From the NCBI RefSeq assembly GCF_900103485.1, contig NZ_FNHW01000001.1:779418-843417 (forward strand): DNA of 64,000 bases, written 5' to 3'. This document shows, one piece after another, positions 25,943 through 33,899 of this stretch; positions within the stretch are counted from its first letter, which is position 1; each line of letters opens with the position of its first letter. The translations under genes and the position numbers were made by a program. The DNA is from Fictibacillus solisalsi (GTDB lineage Bacteria > Bacillota > Bacilli > Bacillales > Fictibacillaceae). The notes beneath the pieces are model-generated. The model made no database searches. It was given only the letters and a program-made list of their open reading frames with translations, and had not been told where the DNA came from.

Positions 25943-26704
25943 TTAAAACTTTTGTAGGACAAACTGAATTTGTTTAACCTTTTCAATGTCTTTATTAATT
26001 ATTTTTAAGAGTCGCTCTAGCTCCTCGATATAGTTTTCGTCCTCAAGCTTAACAAATCCGTTTTTTTGAGCGTTTTCCATCTTAGAGTATTCTTCTCTTA
26101 GAGTAATCCAATCAGCATGGTCTTGAGCATTATGAGAATCAGTAGCCAGTGATATTTCAATCTCTTCAATTCTTACCATTACAGAGGGGTATGGATAGGT
26201 CAAAGCATTAGAAAATTCTTTATAAAAGCTTTTGCACATAATCAAATTAGCTTGCAACTCAATGTCAACCAATCGATCTAAATTCGCCCAGTTCTCCTCT
26301 TCGATTGGTTCAGCAGGGTATCTTGTGAGGTCTCCAAAGATTTTGTCCACTTTTAACTCTTCAAGCTTATGTTTGGAGTCCACAGCAAACTTTAAGGTAC
26401 TAATGATTTTTTCTAATTCAATTTTAAGACGTACCAATGCAGGTAATTGATTAAGTATCCTGTCTCTATTATCTTTTTCAATATCTTTCTGAGCTTGTTT
26501 ATTTATCTGATTTACTGCTACATAAGTAGCAACAATAGCACTGATAATTCCACCTGTATAGTTCCCCCAGAAGGAGAGCCAGTTATCAGCATTTCCAAAC
26601 ACCAAAGGAAGTCTTCCTAAAAACACTGTGAAGTTGATAACAACAGGAAAAGCCAAAAAGATTAACGCATACTTGAGCACACTCTTTGGAGTTAATCCAA
26701 ACAT
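25943..26704 (-). CDS. membrane-anchored coiled-coil protein, first gene of the accessory operon
   Basis: A 253-residue paralogue of the protein at 24605. Both start MF-L-PK and share FPVxxNxTxFLxRxPxVFG, DNWLSFWGNYTGGI and a following helical domain with INQLPALxRxKIEL-like text. Two transmembrane helices (about 8-28 and 42-64) anchor about 185 cytoplasmic residues rich in Glu and Lys. ATG behind AAGGGGAT. A TATAAT at 26736-26741 on the minus strand is a good -10. Function unknown; a hetero-oligomeric membrane complex with its paralogue is a fair guess. Confidence 0.7.
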   Translation of the reverse strand: MFGLTPKSVLKYALIFLAFPVVINFTVFLGRLPLVFGNADNWLSFWGNYTGGIISAIVATYVAVNQINKQAQKDIEKDNRDRILNQLPALVRLKIELEKIISTLKFAVDSKHKLEELKVDKIFGDLTRYPAEPIEEENWANLDRLVDIELQANLIMCKSFYKEFSNALTYPYPSVMVRIEEIEISLATDSHNAQDHADWITLREEYSKMENAQKNGFVKLEDENYIEELERLLKIINKDIEKVKQIQFVLQKF

Positions 26705-26735
26705 AAAATATCCCCTTTTCTTCTCTGATAACAGA

Positions 26736-26741
26736 ATTATA
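26736..26741 (-). promoter_or_regulatory. -10 element of the accessory operon
   Basis: A perfect TATAAT on the minus strand about 32 bp before the start codon at 26704. The -35 is weak. Confidence 0.4.
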
Positions 26742-26841
26742 CACTTAAAAAGGAAATATTTACTATGCTCTTTTAACCTTTACTCTTATAAAGCCACTTT
26801 CTTTTTTCCTTATCATGAATTATTAAAAGAATAAATGAGGT

Positions 26842-27365
26842 GGATAAATGGAGGGACTCTTGAGGACTTCAAAACAGATACCTTTATTATAGAATTACTA
26901 TAATAAGAGTATCCTTTTTCAATTTACAACTGAGATAGCTGCTCTTCAAAATTCCTACTCAAAAATAATTTATAATATTTCTATTCCTTTGATACCAACG
27001 GTTTTAAGCTTATAAGTCCAATTTTTGAAGGTTGTGAACCAGCAGTGTACTAGACAATTCTTGCACATTGTTAGTGTAGGAACAAAAAGTGTGTAAACAC
27101 TTTGCTGGTATATATAGTGTAGGGAGCTTTTCTGAGACAGCTTAAATAATCCAGCTTATCCTCAGAGCTGGCTCTTTTGAAGTGTTTTGTATTCACTGAC
27201 TGAGTTAGCACTAGCTAGCTCAAACCATCATGTACTCTCCCAAAACAGAGTACTCTGAACCAGTTCACTCTGCCATGATTCCTAGTCAGGGGGAGCGGAG
27301 GAGCTGGCTCATTAATCATTCCAACCCTAGAGGTTGGTTCATTGGGTAAGACCTCTTTCATTAGT
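26842..27365. promoter_or_regulatory. divergent control region of the element
   Basis: About 520 bp without a gene, between the minus-strand operon and the regulator gene. It holds a perfect 7-bp inverted repeat (27086-27103), two copies of TAGTGTAGG (about 27072 and 27115), two GAGCTGGCTC motifs (27165 and 27301) and a CCAACC/GGTTGG hairpin near 27320-27336. It is a likely place for repressor binding and possibly a replication origin. Confidence 0.5.
27086..27103. promoter_or_regulatory. candidate repressor operator (perfect inverted repeat)
   Basis: AAAGTGT-GTAA-ACACTTT, two perfect 7-bp arms around 4 bases. It lies just before a TATATA stretch in the divergent control region, which is what an operator for the Xre-type regulator would look like. 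Confidence 0.5.
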
Positions 27366-27388
27366 CCCTCTTTTGAGGGGCTTTTTTA
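27366..27388 (+). terminator. small terminator or attenuator before the regulator gene
   Basis: CCCTC-TTTT-GAGGG followed by GC and six T, about 50 bp before the regulator start. It could end or attenuate a leader transcript. Confidence 0.55.
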
Positions 27389-27438
27389 TGTGGTTATTAC
27401 TCAATGATTCTAAATTAATAAGCAATGGAGGTGTAGAG

Positions 27439-27654
27439 GTGAGAACAAGAACTTACCGTCTCTCGATTGATAAGCATTTAAAAAAGAGTTCTATGAGCCA
27501 GAATGAACTAGCAAGACGATTGAGTATGACTAGTGGGAACCTTTCAGTTTTGAAAAGTAGGGACACTGTTTCTTTAAAAGTGATTGCTAGGTTAATGGAT
27601 ATTTTTGAACTTAATTCAATGGAAGAGTTATTTGAAGAGATAGAAATTAAATAA
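27439..27654 (+). CDS. small Xre/Cro-type helix-turn-helix regulator
   Basis: A 71-residue DNA-binding protein. The helix-turn-helix is SQNELARRLSMTSGNLSVLK (about 20-39), with Ile/Leu-rich helices after it. The start is taken as the GTG at 27439 because GGAGGTG lies 7 bases before it; an ATG-initiated extension would run through a terminator hairpin. It precedes the ATPase gene by 19 bp and likely controls the divergent region. Confidence 0.8.
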   Translation: MRTRTYRLSIDKHLKKSSMSQNELARRLSMTSGNLSVLKSRDTVSLKVIARLMDIFELNSMEELFEEIEIK

Positions 27655-27673
27655 GTAAATGAGGTGAAACCCG

Positions 27674-29533
27674 ATGAAAATAATTGCAGACATAGGAGAT
27701 AAGAGTTCAATGGACTTGGTTTTCTCTGGAGCTGGGTTTGATATTGACGCAATTGATAAAGCACTTCATTTCAGAGAGATTCTTCATAGCAGAGGACTTG
27801 AATTGTCAGATGATGAGTTCAACTTCTCAAGAGCAGTTTTTGGAGCCTGGAACTATGAGGGGCAAATGGTAACTGAGATGGCTGTCTGTGCTCCTTGTGG
27901 GTTTGGTAAGTCAACCATGTTGGAAGTCTGGGCAACACATAACCATAAAAACAAAACAGCTCCGTGGGGTGGAATTATTGCAAAGTTTAAGAGGAGTCAA
28001 GTTGAAGAGTTCTGCCAAGCGATAAACACACAAGCTGGTGAAACGATCGCATTCCCGCTCCTCGGAAAAGATGAAAATATGACTCACTCAGAATACTTAA
28101 GACAGTTTGAGCTTCAGAAGCGTTTTCCCATTTTAGTAATGACTCATAAAATGCTTGAGTTGCTTACTGTCCAAGAGAAGCTCACAGAATTCACGAAATG
28201 GTACGACTTCGATGGAGACGCTAGACGGAGAACTCAATTGTTCATTGATGAGCGACCAAATTTTATAAACACAGAGAGCATGAGCCTTGAAGAAATAGAA
28301 CGTCTTGTAGACCTTGTAAGGGGTGTCTCCCTTGATACTGATGGCTATGAGAAGCCTTATTACTATAAAGTAAGAAAAACTTCTGAAAAGCTAAGAGAAG
28401 CGCTTCAAAAGCCAATAAACAAGGGTGATGAAAGACTCTTCGAGGTTCCCCCTACAGAGCCATTTTTCAAGATTGAAAAGGAGTTGTTTTATGATTGGTT
28501 GAGCAGGATGGATAAGCTTGGCAATAACTACAACCTTCTTGGAGCTTTTGCTGAAGTTGTCTCAAGAGGTGGCTCTGTTACAGTCAACGATTCTGGAACA
28601 ACCATTCACATTGGGAGAAAAGTGTGGAAGGAAATTAGTTTTATGAATACTTTCATTCTTGACTCAACTGCTATGAACGATAAGCATTATGATGTGAAGC
28701 CATTCAATAGAATTGCTCCAGTGTTGCCAGAGAATGCGTACAAAAACCTTACTATTCACAATTGCTACAAACACAACATTGGAAAGGATTTCTTCAGTAC
28801 ACATAAGAAGGGTCTTAAGAGAACTTCAAAACTGGCTCGTGAAGTGGCTCAGAAACACAACAAACTTGCGGTGGTAGTTTACAAAAAGTTTTACAACAGC
28901 TTTTCAACAGAGCTGGCTCCAGAAGTTGAAACTGGAAATATTAAGCTCAAGTACTTTGATGATGAGCGGGCTTCCAATGAATTTAAGGATTGTGACGCTA
29001 TTTTGTTTCTTGGAAGGTTGCACAAGGGAGACCCATACTACATTGAGTACACAAAACTTCTGACTGGTAAAGACGTTAATTACAAGAGCCGGACTCAAGG
29101 GGGAAAGACTTACCTTGATACTGATGTTCAAGACTTCTACCAACAGGACTTAGTAACTGACAGAATACAAGGCTTAGAGAGAACAAGGAGTTATAAGAGC
29201 AAAACGCCAAAGACAGTCTACATGTTCTCCACATATGAAGAGTTTCCTCAATTAATTCTGGAGGACTTGAGAGGAGCAACTTTGAAGAGTTGGGAGCTTC
29301 CATTCTCTTTAACTGATAAGGAGCAGAAAGTTACTGCAAAGAGAAAATTTATGGAATGGCTTGAGAGGTTCACTGATTCAAGTGTCCAAGATGTGAAGTG
29401 TAAAGAGGTTTATGAAAAGGTACTAAATACCTCTGAACCTAATTGGAAGAAGATGAAAAAAGATAGAGAAATACTGGCTTTAATGAATGAACTGGGAATT
29501 TACTTTAAAGGCCAAAAAATACTCAAGAAATAA
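27674..29533 (+). CDS. large helicase-like ATPase, possible replication protein of the element
   Basis: A 619-residue P-loop protein. Walker A is CAPCGFGKSTM (about 72-82), followed by FPILVMTHKML (motif Ib-like), Walker B QLFIDERPN (about 187-195), NTFILDSTAMND (motif III-like) and a C-terminal TDRIQGLERTRSYKSK that resembles motif VI of superfamily 2 helicases (QxxGRxxR) with a changed core. This order supports a DNA helicase or translocase, perhaps DinG-like, but no named family fits. ATG behind GAGGTG. It takes the position of replication genes in phage satellites. Confidence 0.65.
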   Translation: MKIIADIGDKSSMDLVFSGAGFDIDAIDKALHFREILHSRGLELSDDEFNFSRAVFGAWNYEGQMVTEMAVCAPCGFGKSTMLEVWATHNHKNKTAPWGGIIAKFKRSQVEEFCQAINTQAGETIAFPLLGKDENMTHSEYLRQFELQKRFPILVMTHKMLELLTVQEKLTEFTKWYDFDGDARRRTQLFIDERPNFINTESMSLEEIERLVDLVRGVSLDTDGYEKPYYYKVRKTSEKLREALQKPINKGDERLFEVPPTEPFFKIEKELFYDWLSRMDKLGNNYNLLGAFAEVVSRGGSVTVNDSGTTIHIGRKVWKEISFMNTFILDSTAMNDKHYDVKPFNRIAPVLPENAYKNLTIHNCYKHNIGKDFFSTHKKGLKRTSKLAREVAQKHNKLAVVVYKKFYNSFSTELAPEVETGNIKLKYFDDERASNEFKDCDAILFLGRLHKGDPYYIEYTKLLTGKDVNYKSRTQGGKTYLDTDVQDFYQQDLVTDRIQGLERTRSYKSKTPKTVYMFSTYEEFPQLILEDLRGATLKSWELPFSLTDKEQKVTAKRKFMEWLERFTDSSVQDVKCKEVYEKVLNTSEPNWKKMKKDREILALMNELGIYFKGQKILKK

Positions 29534-29548
29534 TGGAGGTTTTACCCA

Positions 29549-29704
29549 ATGGATAAATTAACAATTGATGAAGAAATTGAAATTGCAAAAGGGAACTTAA
29601 AAGGGCTATACAATTATGGTGACTGTGGAGAAAGAACACTATTTTGGCTAGAAAGATTAGAAATGTTGAAGAAGCTACAAAAGGACACTCAAAAGGCTTC
29701 CTGA
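29549..29704 (+). CDS. 51-residue protein of unknown function
   Basis: A short acidic protein (MDKLTIDEEIEIAKGNLKG…). ATG at 29549 behind TGGAGG, 15 bp after the ATPase gene, so co-transcribed. The single Cys and amphipathic helices give no family. Confidence 0.55.
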   Translation: MDKLTIDEEIEIAKGNLKGLYNYGDCGERTLFWLERLEMLKKLQKDTQKAS

Positions 29705-29844
29705 TAGTGGTTAAATTTAAGACTTGCCACGTACCCCTGTGAGATTAACTTAGAGGGCTATTTGTTATGGCTTAACATACAACAACAAAAGAAAAGCTCC
29801 CTCGGTAATTCGTTCGAGGTTGAAGCTAATGGAGGAGAAATTAA

Positions 29845-30471
29845 ATGATGAACAAAATTAAAAGAGTGGTTTTTGGAGAGAAGAAAATGAGTGAACTTGA
29901 GAGCCTACAAGCTGAAGTGCAAATTAATGAGTCAGCAATTCAAGAGGAAGCTCAAAAGCAACAACGGTTAAATGAAGGATTAAGACTCTTAAATATTGAG
30001 CTTGAAGTGGCTCCAGATGACAAAGACCTTCTCAAGCGTAAGAAACGCTTAGAAACAGCACTGAATGAGTCTCAGGAGCGGGCTTCAGAAGCTACAACTC
30101 GTAAGGAAGAACTTGAAGGTAAAATTAGTAACCTTTCAAAAGAAAAGCGTTTAGCTCATTTACATGAACTGGCTGAACAAGACGTTGAAGGTTTTGAAAG
30201 AGGTCGGCGAGCTACTGTAATTAAAGAAGAAATTAGAAAGTTGATGAGGGAAATTGAAAGCAGAGACGGTCTATGGGGTTACTCTAAACCTGAAAGATTG
30301 CACAGAGAATTTGGAATAGACAGTTTCACCTTTGACAAAAACAACCCTGCTCATGATGACGCTCGAAAGATTTGGGAAACACAAAAGGGTGAAGCTGAGG
30401 AGCGGATTCAAAAGGAAGCTCAACAGGTAATTGATTTCCTCAAGAAGTACCTTGGTGGTTTTGACAACTAA
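29845..30471 (+). CDS. coiled-coil protein of unknown function
   Basis: A 208-residue protein. Residues about 15-110 are continuous heptad-rich coiled coil; the C-terminal half is mixed charged (LWGYSKPERLHREFGID…). ATG behind GGAGGAGA. It reminds me of phage scaffold or morphogenesis-interfering proteins only in composition; no homology can be stated. It sits upstream of other small helical genes on the same strand. Confidence 0.6.
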   Translation: MMNKIKRVVFGEKKMSELESLQAEVQINESAIQEEAQKQQRLNEGLRLLNIELEVAPDDKDLLKRKKRLETALNESQERASEATTRKEELEGKISNLSKEKRLAHLHELAEQDVEGFERGRRATVIKEEIRKLMREIESRDGLWGYSKPERLHREFGIDSFTFDKNNPAHDDARKIWETQKGEAEERIQKEAQQVIDFLKKYLGGFDN

Positions 30472-30539
30472 GTAATTTCTAACAGGGGAGAGCATAGCAG
30501 CTCTCCTTTTTAAATTCAACTCTGTGGGAGGGAGTGTAC

Positions 30540-30698
30540 ATGTTAAAGCGCAGAAAGAAACCTGTAATTGACATTAGTTTTCTAGTTGAGATGGCTGAGA
30601 GGGAGCAGTCTTTCAGAGATAACCTCTTGAGGTTGAAATTAAACAACATTGAACTAAAAAACAGCTTGAATTTAGATCGAATTCAAAAAGGAGAGTGA
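30540..30698 (+). CDS. 52-residue basic protein of unknown function
   Basis: Starts MLKRRKKPVIDISFLVEMAER, then an amphipathic helix. ATG at 30540 behind GGGAGGG. It ends 6 bp before the next gene, so it belongs to the same operon. Confidence 0.55.
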   Translation: MLKRRKKPVIDISFLVEMAEREQSFRDNLLRLKLNNIELKNSLNLDRIQKGE

Positions 30699-30704
30699 AG
30701 AAGA

Positions 30705-31082
30705 ATGAAGAAAGAAAAGACGCGCATTGATGAACTGGTTAAAAAAGCATTAAACAAGAAGAATGGTGGACTTACGAGGGTAGAAGTTAACGAGCTGGGT
30801 GACCTTCTTAAAAAGGTTTCTGATTCGATGGAGAACCTCTCAGAGCGTCTTGACTATGCTGGAGCTCAGGTGGTTTTTAAAGAAGCTCAAAAGGAATTTG
30901 AGAGGAAAGAGTTTGCAAGACTCCCGCTCTTTGACAAGTTTAAGAAATTAAACTCCAAAGTTGAAAACTTTGAAGCTCAAGCTAAACGAGCGGGTTACTC
31001 ATTAGAGGACATTCAGGAGAGGGAAGAAAAGAAAGCCTTTGAAGAGTTCTACAAAGCATACGCTGAGAAGTACAACTACTAA
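30705..31082 (+). CDS. small helical protein of unknown function
   Basis: A 125-residue, charged, almost fully helical protein with Lys/Glu-rich heptads, likely a coiled coil. ATG behind AAAAGGAGAG. Part of the tightly packed right-hand operon of the element (30540-31968). Confidence 0.6.
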   Translation: MKKEKTRIDELVKKALNKKNGGLTRVEVNELGDLLKKVSDSMENLSERLDYAGAQVVFKEAQKEFERKEFARLPLFDKFKKLNSKVENFEAQAKRAGYSLEDIQEREEKKAFEEFYKAYAEKYNY

Positions 31083-31097
31083 GAGGAGGCGAAGACA

Positions 31098-31328
31098 TTG
31101 ACGAATGAACAAAAACAAAAAGTAGCTAAAACAATGAAGGAGCTTAATGATGCTGTAGTCAACAGTGACCTTGCTCTAATGTTCATGTACGAGCAAGAAC
31201 TCACTGAGCTAATTGGTGTGGAGCTCTCCATGGAGTTCCTTGAGGACCTTGCTAGAAATGGGGAGGGAGTAATTGCTGAGTACATTTTAAAGTGCTTTGA
31301 AGGAGGTGAGACGAATGAGACGGAATGA
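31098..31328 (+). CDS. small acidic protein of unknown function
   Basis: A 76-residue protein starting at a TTG (31098) with GAGGAGG before it. Acidic and helical (LTELIGVELSMEFLEDLARN…). It overlaps the next gene by 14 bp, so translation is coupled to the terminase-like protein. Confidence 0.6.
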   Translation: MTNEQKQKVAKTMKELNDAVVNSDLALMFMYEQELTELIGVELSMEFLEDLARNGEGVIAEYILKCFEGGETNETE

Positions 31329-31968
31329 ACTTAAAGGGGAGCTGGAACTCAAAGTAAAGGAAATGGAAGTGGAAGCTAACCGAGACCGCCACTCTCCAGA
31401 GACAAAAAAGGTCTGGAGGGAGCTTGGTAAGAGAACAGAAGCTTGCTTTGCACTGAACCAAAAAGATGGAGTCTACTCAGCTTGCCTGAGACCAGTTGCC
31501 AAGGGAAAAACGAGGTGTACGCTTCATGGGGCAAACGTTAATGATAACGTGTCTGAGGAGACCAAACTTAAGAAGATGCAAAACCTGAGACCAGACGCTG
31601 GTATGATTCATGGATTGTACGCTGAGGAGTCCACTTTTGTACAGAGCTTGACAGATGCAGAAATTGAGTTCATGGCATGGCTGGATGACTCAGTGAGACA
31701 GTCTTACGAGGTTGAACAAGGACTAGGAGACTTAGTTCTTGAGGGTCTGCTCCATGATGCTGTGATTCACTTTCGTTTGTTGAACTCTGGAAGGTTTGAG
31801 AAAGGTAGTAGGCACACAGCCAAGCCTCTCCAAGACCTCATGAAAGCATGTAAGGATATGGGGTGGACAAAGAAGGAGCAGAACAACCAGAGTCAGTCTT
31901 CACAGGTACTAGACCGCTGGCTCAAGAGGCTAGATTCTGATTCTAACGAGGAAAAACCATTGAACTAA
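31315..31968 (+). CDS. small-terminase-like protein (HGG-type zinc motif)
   Basis: A 217-residue protein. CFALNQ…CLRPVAKGKTRCTLHGA (about 39-68) has the C…C…CxxH pattern followed by a variant of the HGGxP signature, and GMIHGLYAEE matches the NAVKHGLY-like segment found in many phage small terminase or terminase-associated proteins. The rest is helical (VEQGLGDLVLEGLLHDAVI). The ATG at 31315 has GGAGGTGA at 8 bases. In phage satellites such a gene directs packaging into helper capsids; that role here is inference. Confidence 0.5.
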   Translation: MRRNELKGELELKVKEMEVEANRDRHSPETKKVWRELGKRTEACFALNQKDGVYSACLRPVAKGKTRCTLHGANVNDNVSEETKLKKMQNLRPDAGMIHGLYAEESTFVQSLTDAEIEFMAWLDDSVRQSYEVEQGLGDLVLEGLLHDAVIHFRLLNSGRFEKGSRHTAKPLQDLMKACKDMGWTKKEQNNQSQSSQVLDRWLKRLDSDSNEEKPLN

Positions 31969-32110
31969 GATAACTGAGATAGCTGGACCTCCGAGGCTGG
32001 CTCAGGAGATGCAGAAGACCAACAAAAGGGGTTGGAGTCTCCGAGGCTGGGCTTTTATGTCCCGCTCCTCAATCGTGCTTTACAAATTAACCTACAGGGA
32101 GTGTAGCTGA

Positions 32111-32398
32111 ATGATTAAGAGTTGGGATGTAACGATAGGAACTGTGTTAAGTGTAACCGTAGAGAAACACGTGAACGTAGACTCCTCAGATGTAACTAAG
32201 CAGGTGGTATCCTTAATGAAGCAAGAAATGTGCTCCAGAGCGTTCGTGAGCGACACACGAAAGACCAAAACAAGACTCATTGAGCTGGATTCTCCTGAGG
32301 TGATAAACTACCAAGCACTGATGAGTGAAGCTCCTGTAGGTGACTCTCCAAGCAAAAGGTCAGGACAGATGAAAGCTCAAAAAGCTTCTCTCGGTTAA
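32111..32398 (+). CDS. 95-residue protein of unknown function
   Basis: Reads MIKSWDVTIGTVLSVTVEKHVNV, a beta-rich start, then a basic C-terminal tail with SPSKRSGQ. ATG behind GGGAGTG. Last gene of the element before attR. Between it and the previous gene are two near-direct repeats of CTCCGAGGCTGG (about 31988 and 32040). Confidence 0.5.
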   Translation: MIKSWDVTIGTVLSVTVEKHVNVDSSDVTKQVVSLMKQEMCSRAFVSDTRKTKTRLIELDSPEVINYQALMSEAPVGDSPSKRSGQMKAQKASLG

Positions 32399-32542
32399 GT
32401 TTCGCTTCACCATTTTACTTGTGAGCTTGACAACTTCTTAGTGAACACTGTACGATAAAGACTGAGAGTTATAAATGTACAGCGTTCAACAGATGTGAAT
32501 GCTTGTTTAGCCGACTTAAAGTAGCTTTTACCCTTTTCAATC

Positions 32543-32592
32543 ACCTTGACAGGGTAGAGGTCGGGGGTTCGAACCCCTCTCGGGTCACCATA
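32543..32592 (+). repeat. attR: 50-bp copy of the tRNA-Val 3' half
   Basis: Identical to 22482-22531. It lacks the 5' half of the tRNA, so it is not a tRNA gene. Right end of the integrative element. Confidence 0.95.
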
Positions 32593-32603
32593 ACTTATAC
32601 ATA

Positions 32604-32840
32604 TTACTAGCCTGTAACGCCTTGTACATCAAGGGCTGCGGGCTTTTTTGTCTTTTATTCGCTCCTTCCCTCATTTGAGGGGAGGAGCGGTTTGCTAACA
32701 TTTTGCTAACCACGTATTGAGCTTCTTGCAGCGCTCTATGAAAGATATTTGCCACTTCGTTGTCTTGATTAGGTAATAGATGAGCAAATACTCTAGGTGA
32801 GCTTGGCATTGGAGTGGCCTAAATCGACGGGACACTAAGT
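32604..32840 (-). pseudogene. C-terminal remnant of a second tyrosine integrase
   Basis: On the minus strand DLGHSNAKLT is followed, in another frame, by RVFAHLLPNQDNEVANIF. Together these are the usual end of the catalytic domain of phage integrases (GHS…YAHLLPNQ), broken by a one-base shift. The sequence then runs toward attR. No N-terminal part is found upstream, so this is the scar of an older element that used the same tRNA region. Confidence 0.7.
32616..32649 (+). terminator. terminator-like hairpin beside attR
   Basis: CCTTG-tacat-CAAGG with outer pairing and a following GCGGGCTTTTTT. Part of it (28 bases) recurs at 43689-43716. Confidence 0.5.
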
Positions 32841-33002
32841 ATAACACTAGTGGGAACTCCTAACACATCAATATCAGTCCAAAAAAATCCAAATACAATA
32901 TTCATCAAAAAAGCATGCAACCAAAAACTATTAGAACAGTTTTTTGTTTCTTAGTGGCCCTTGTTTTAAATACATTATAGGTATTGTTCTATCATATTTC
33001 AT

Positions 33003-33026
33003 AGCACCCATAAGGATGGGTGCTTC
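33003..33026 (+). terminator. hairpin GCACCCAT/ATGGGTGC
   Basis: A perfect 8-bp stem with an AAGG loop. The tail is only moderately T-rich. Confidence 0.5.
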
Positions 33027-33261
33027 TTATATATATCAACTCTCAAGGTTTTTGCTGGTCATGGAATCAATTGGAGTAATTTTGCCATAAGGATTTCAAA
33101 TTTAAGAAATAAAGATAGGAAAAAATCTTAAGACTGTGTACAGTAAAAAAGACTACAGCTAACGCCGAGCCTTTTTCACTATCATTATAATATGGGTTTA
33201 TATTTTTCGATTGCTTGCTCTTTTTATTAGAGGAAAAAATGTAAAGGTTTGATTACAATAC

Positions 33262-33300
33262 AAAAAAGCCCGGCGTGTTGTTCCACCGCCGGGCCTTTTT
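33262..33300. terminator. strong bidirectional terminator
   Basis: AAAAAAGCCCGGCG and CGCCGGGCCTTTTT form a GC-rich 8-bp stem with A and T tracts on both sides. Confidence 0.85.
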
Positions 33301-33899
33301 GCGCTCATGGTTTGTGTATAAGCAAGAATTCCAGTAATGATCACGTCTGAATGATCAATTATATTTTTGGTTATTTAGGGTATTTATGTGGGAGCATGGA
33401 ACTACAAAAACCCTTTAGTTTGTCCGATTTCTACAGTTCCATTTCTTTATAAATTGCCGGAAATGTTCTTTACTTAACTTCTGTCAATTTCAGTGCCTTT
33501 TTGAGTACCAATATTTTCACTCTTCCTGTACTAACGGGACATTTAGTTGAAAAAGAAAAGGGGATTCCGCAGTACTCCCTATTCCTCAACATAAGTAACC
33601 TATTAGTTTAATGTACAATCTCTGCTAAACCTTAATATAACTCCAATCCATAATTGTCGTTGCAGAATAAAGTACAAAAAGACGCCTTCTTATTCAAGAA
33701 AAGAGCCCGATTGTGATAGATAAAATTATTTAATAAGGGGAACAAATTATCTAATAACCTTCCCAATAATTTTAGCTATTAAAAAACTTCATTTACTTAT
33801 AATACGGCTCACCGCACCTATTTAACCCGCGGTTATTAAACATAAACAGAGGATCCCCGATTGTAATGGGCATCCTCTGTTCGGGTGGAAACAAAGCGC

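Larger units (their letters stand above)
22482..32592 (+). mobile_element. 10-kb integrative element in tRNA-Val, phage-satellite-like
   Basis: Bounded by the 50-bp direct repeats at 22482 and 32543 (unit length 10,061 bp). The tyrosine integrase is at the left end, followed by an opposite-strand accessory operon, a divergent control region, an Xre-type regulator, a large helicase-like ATPase, small coiled-coil proteins and a small-terminase-like protein. No relaxase, conjugation, capsid, tail or lysis gene is seen. The content fits a phage-inducible island better than a conjugative element or prophage. Codon choice (many GAG, CTC, TCA) differs from the flanks. Confidence 0.88.
32841..33899. 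other. decayed intergenic region
   Basis: About 1 kb without an intact gene. It contains the two hairpins at 33003 and 33262 and a short coding-like piece on the plus strand near 33515-33612 (LPVLTGHLVEKEKGIPQYS…) that ends in a stop and looks like a C-terminal gene remnant. An imperfect hairpin at 33850-33892 could end the TetR transcript. Confidence 0.5.

Noticed and set aside
28900-29300. Reverse-strand frames within the large ATPase gene
   Set aside because: They lack ribosome sites and lie fully inside a gene with clear motifs on the other strand.
32543-32590. Second tRNA gene at the right end of the island
   Set aside because: Only the anticodon-loop-to-CCA half is present; the 5' acceptor strand and D-arm are missing, so it is the attachment-site copy.
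22482-32592. Reading the island as a conjugative element or complete prophage
   Set aside because: No relaxase, coupling protein, secretion ATPase, capsid, portal, tail or lysis gene is visible, and the length is too small.
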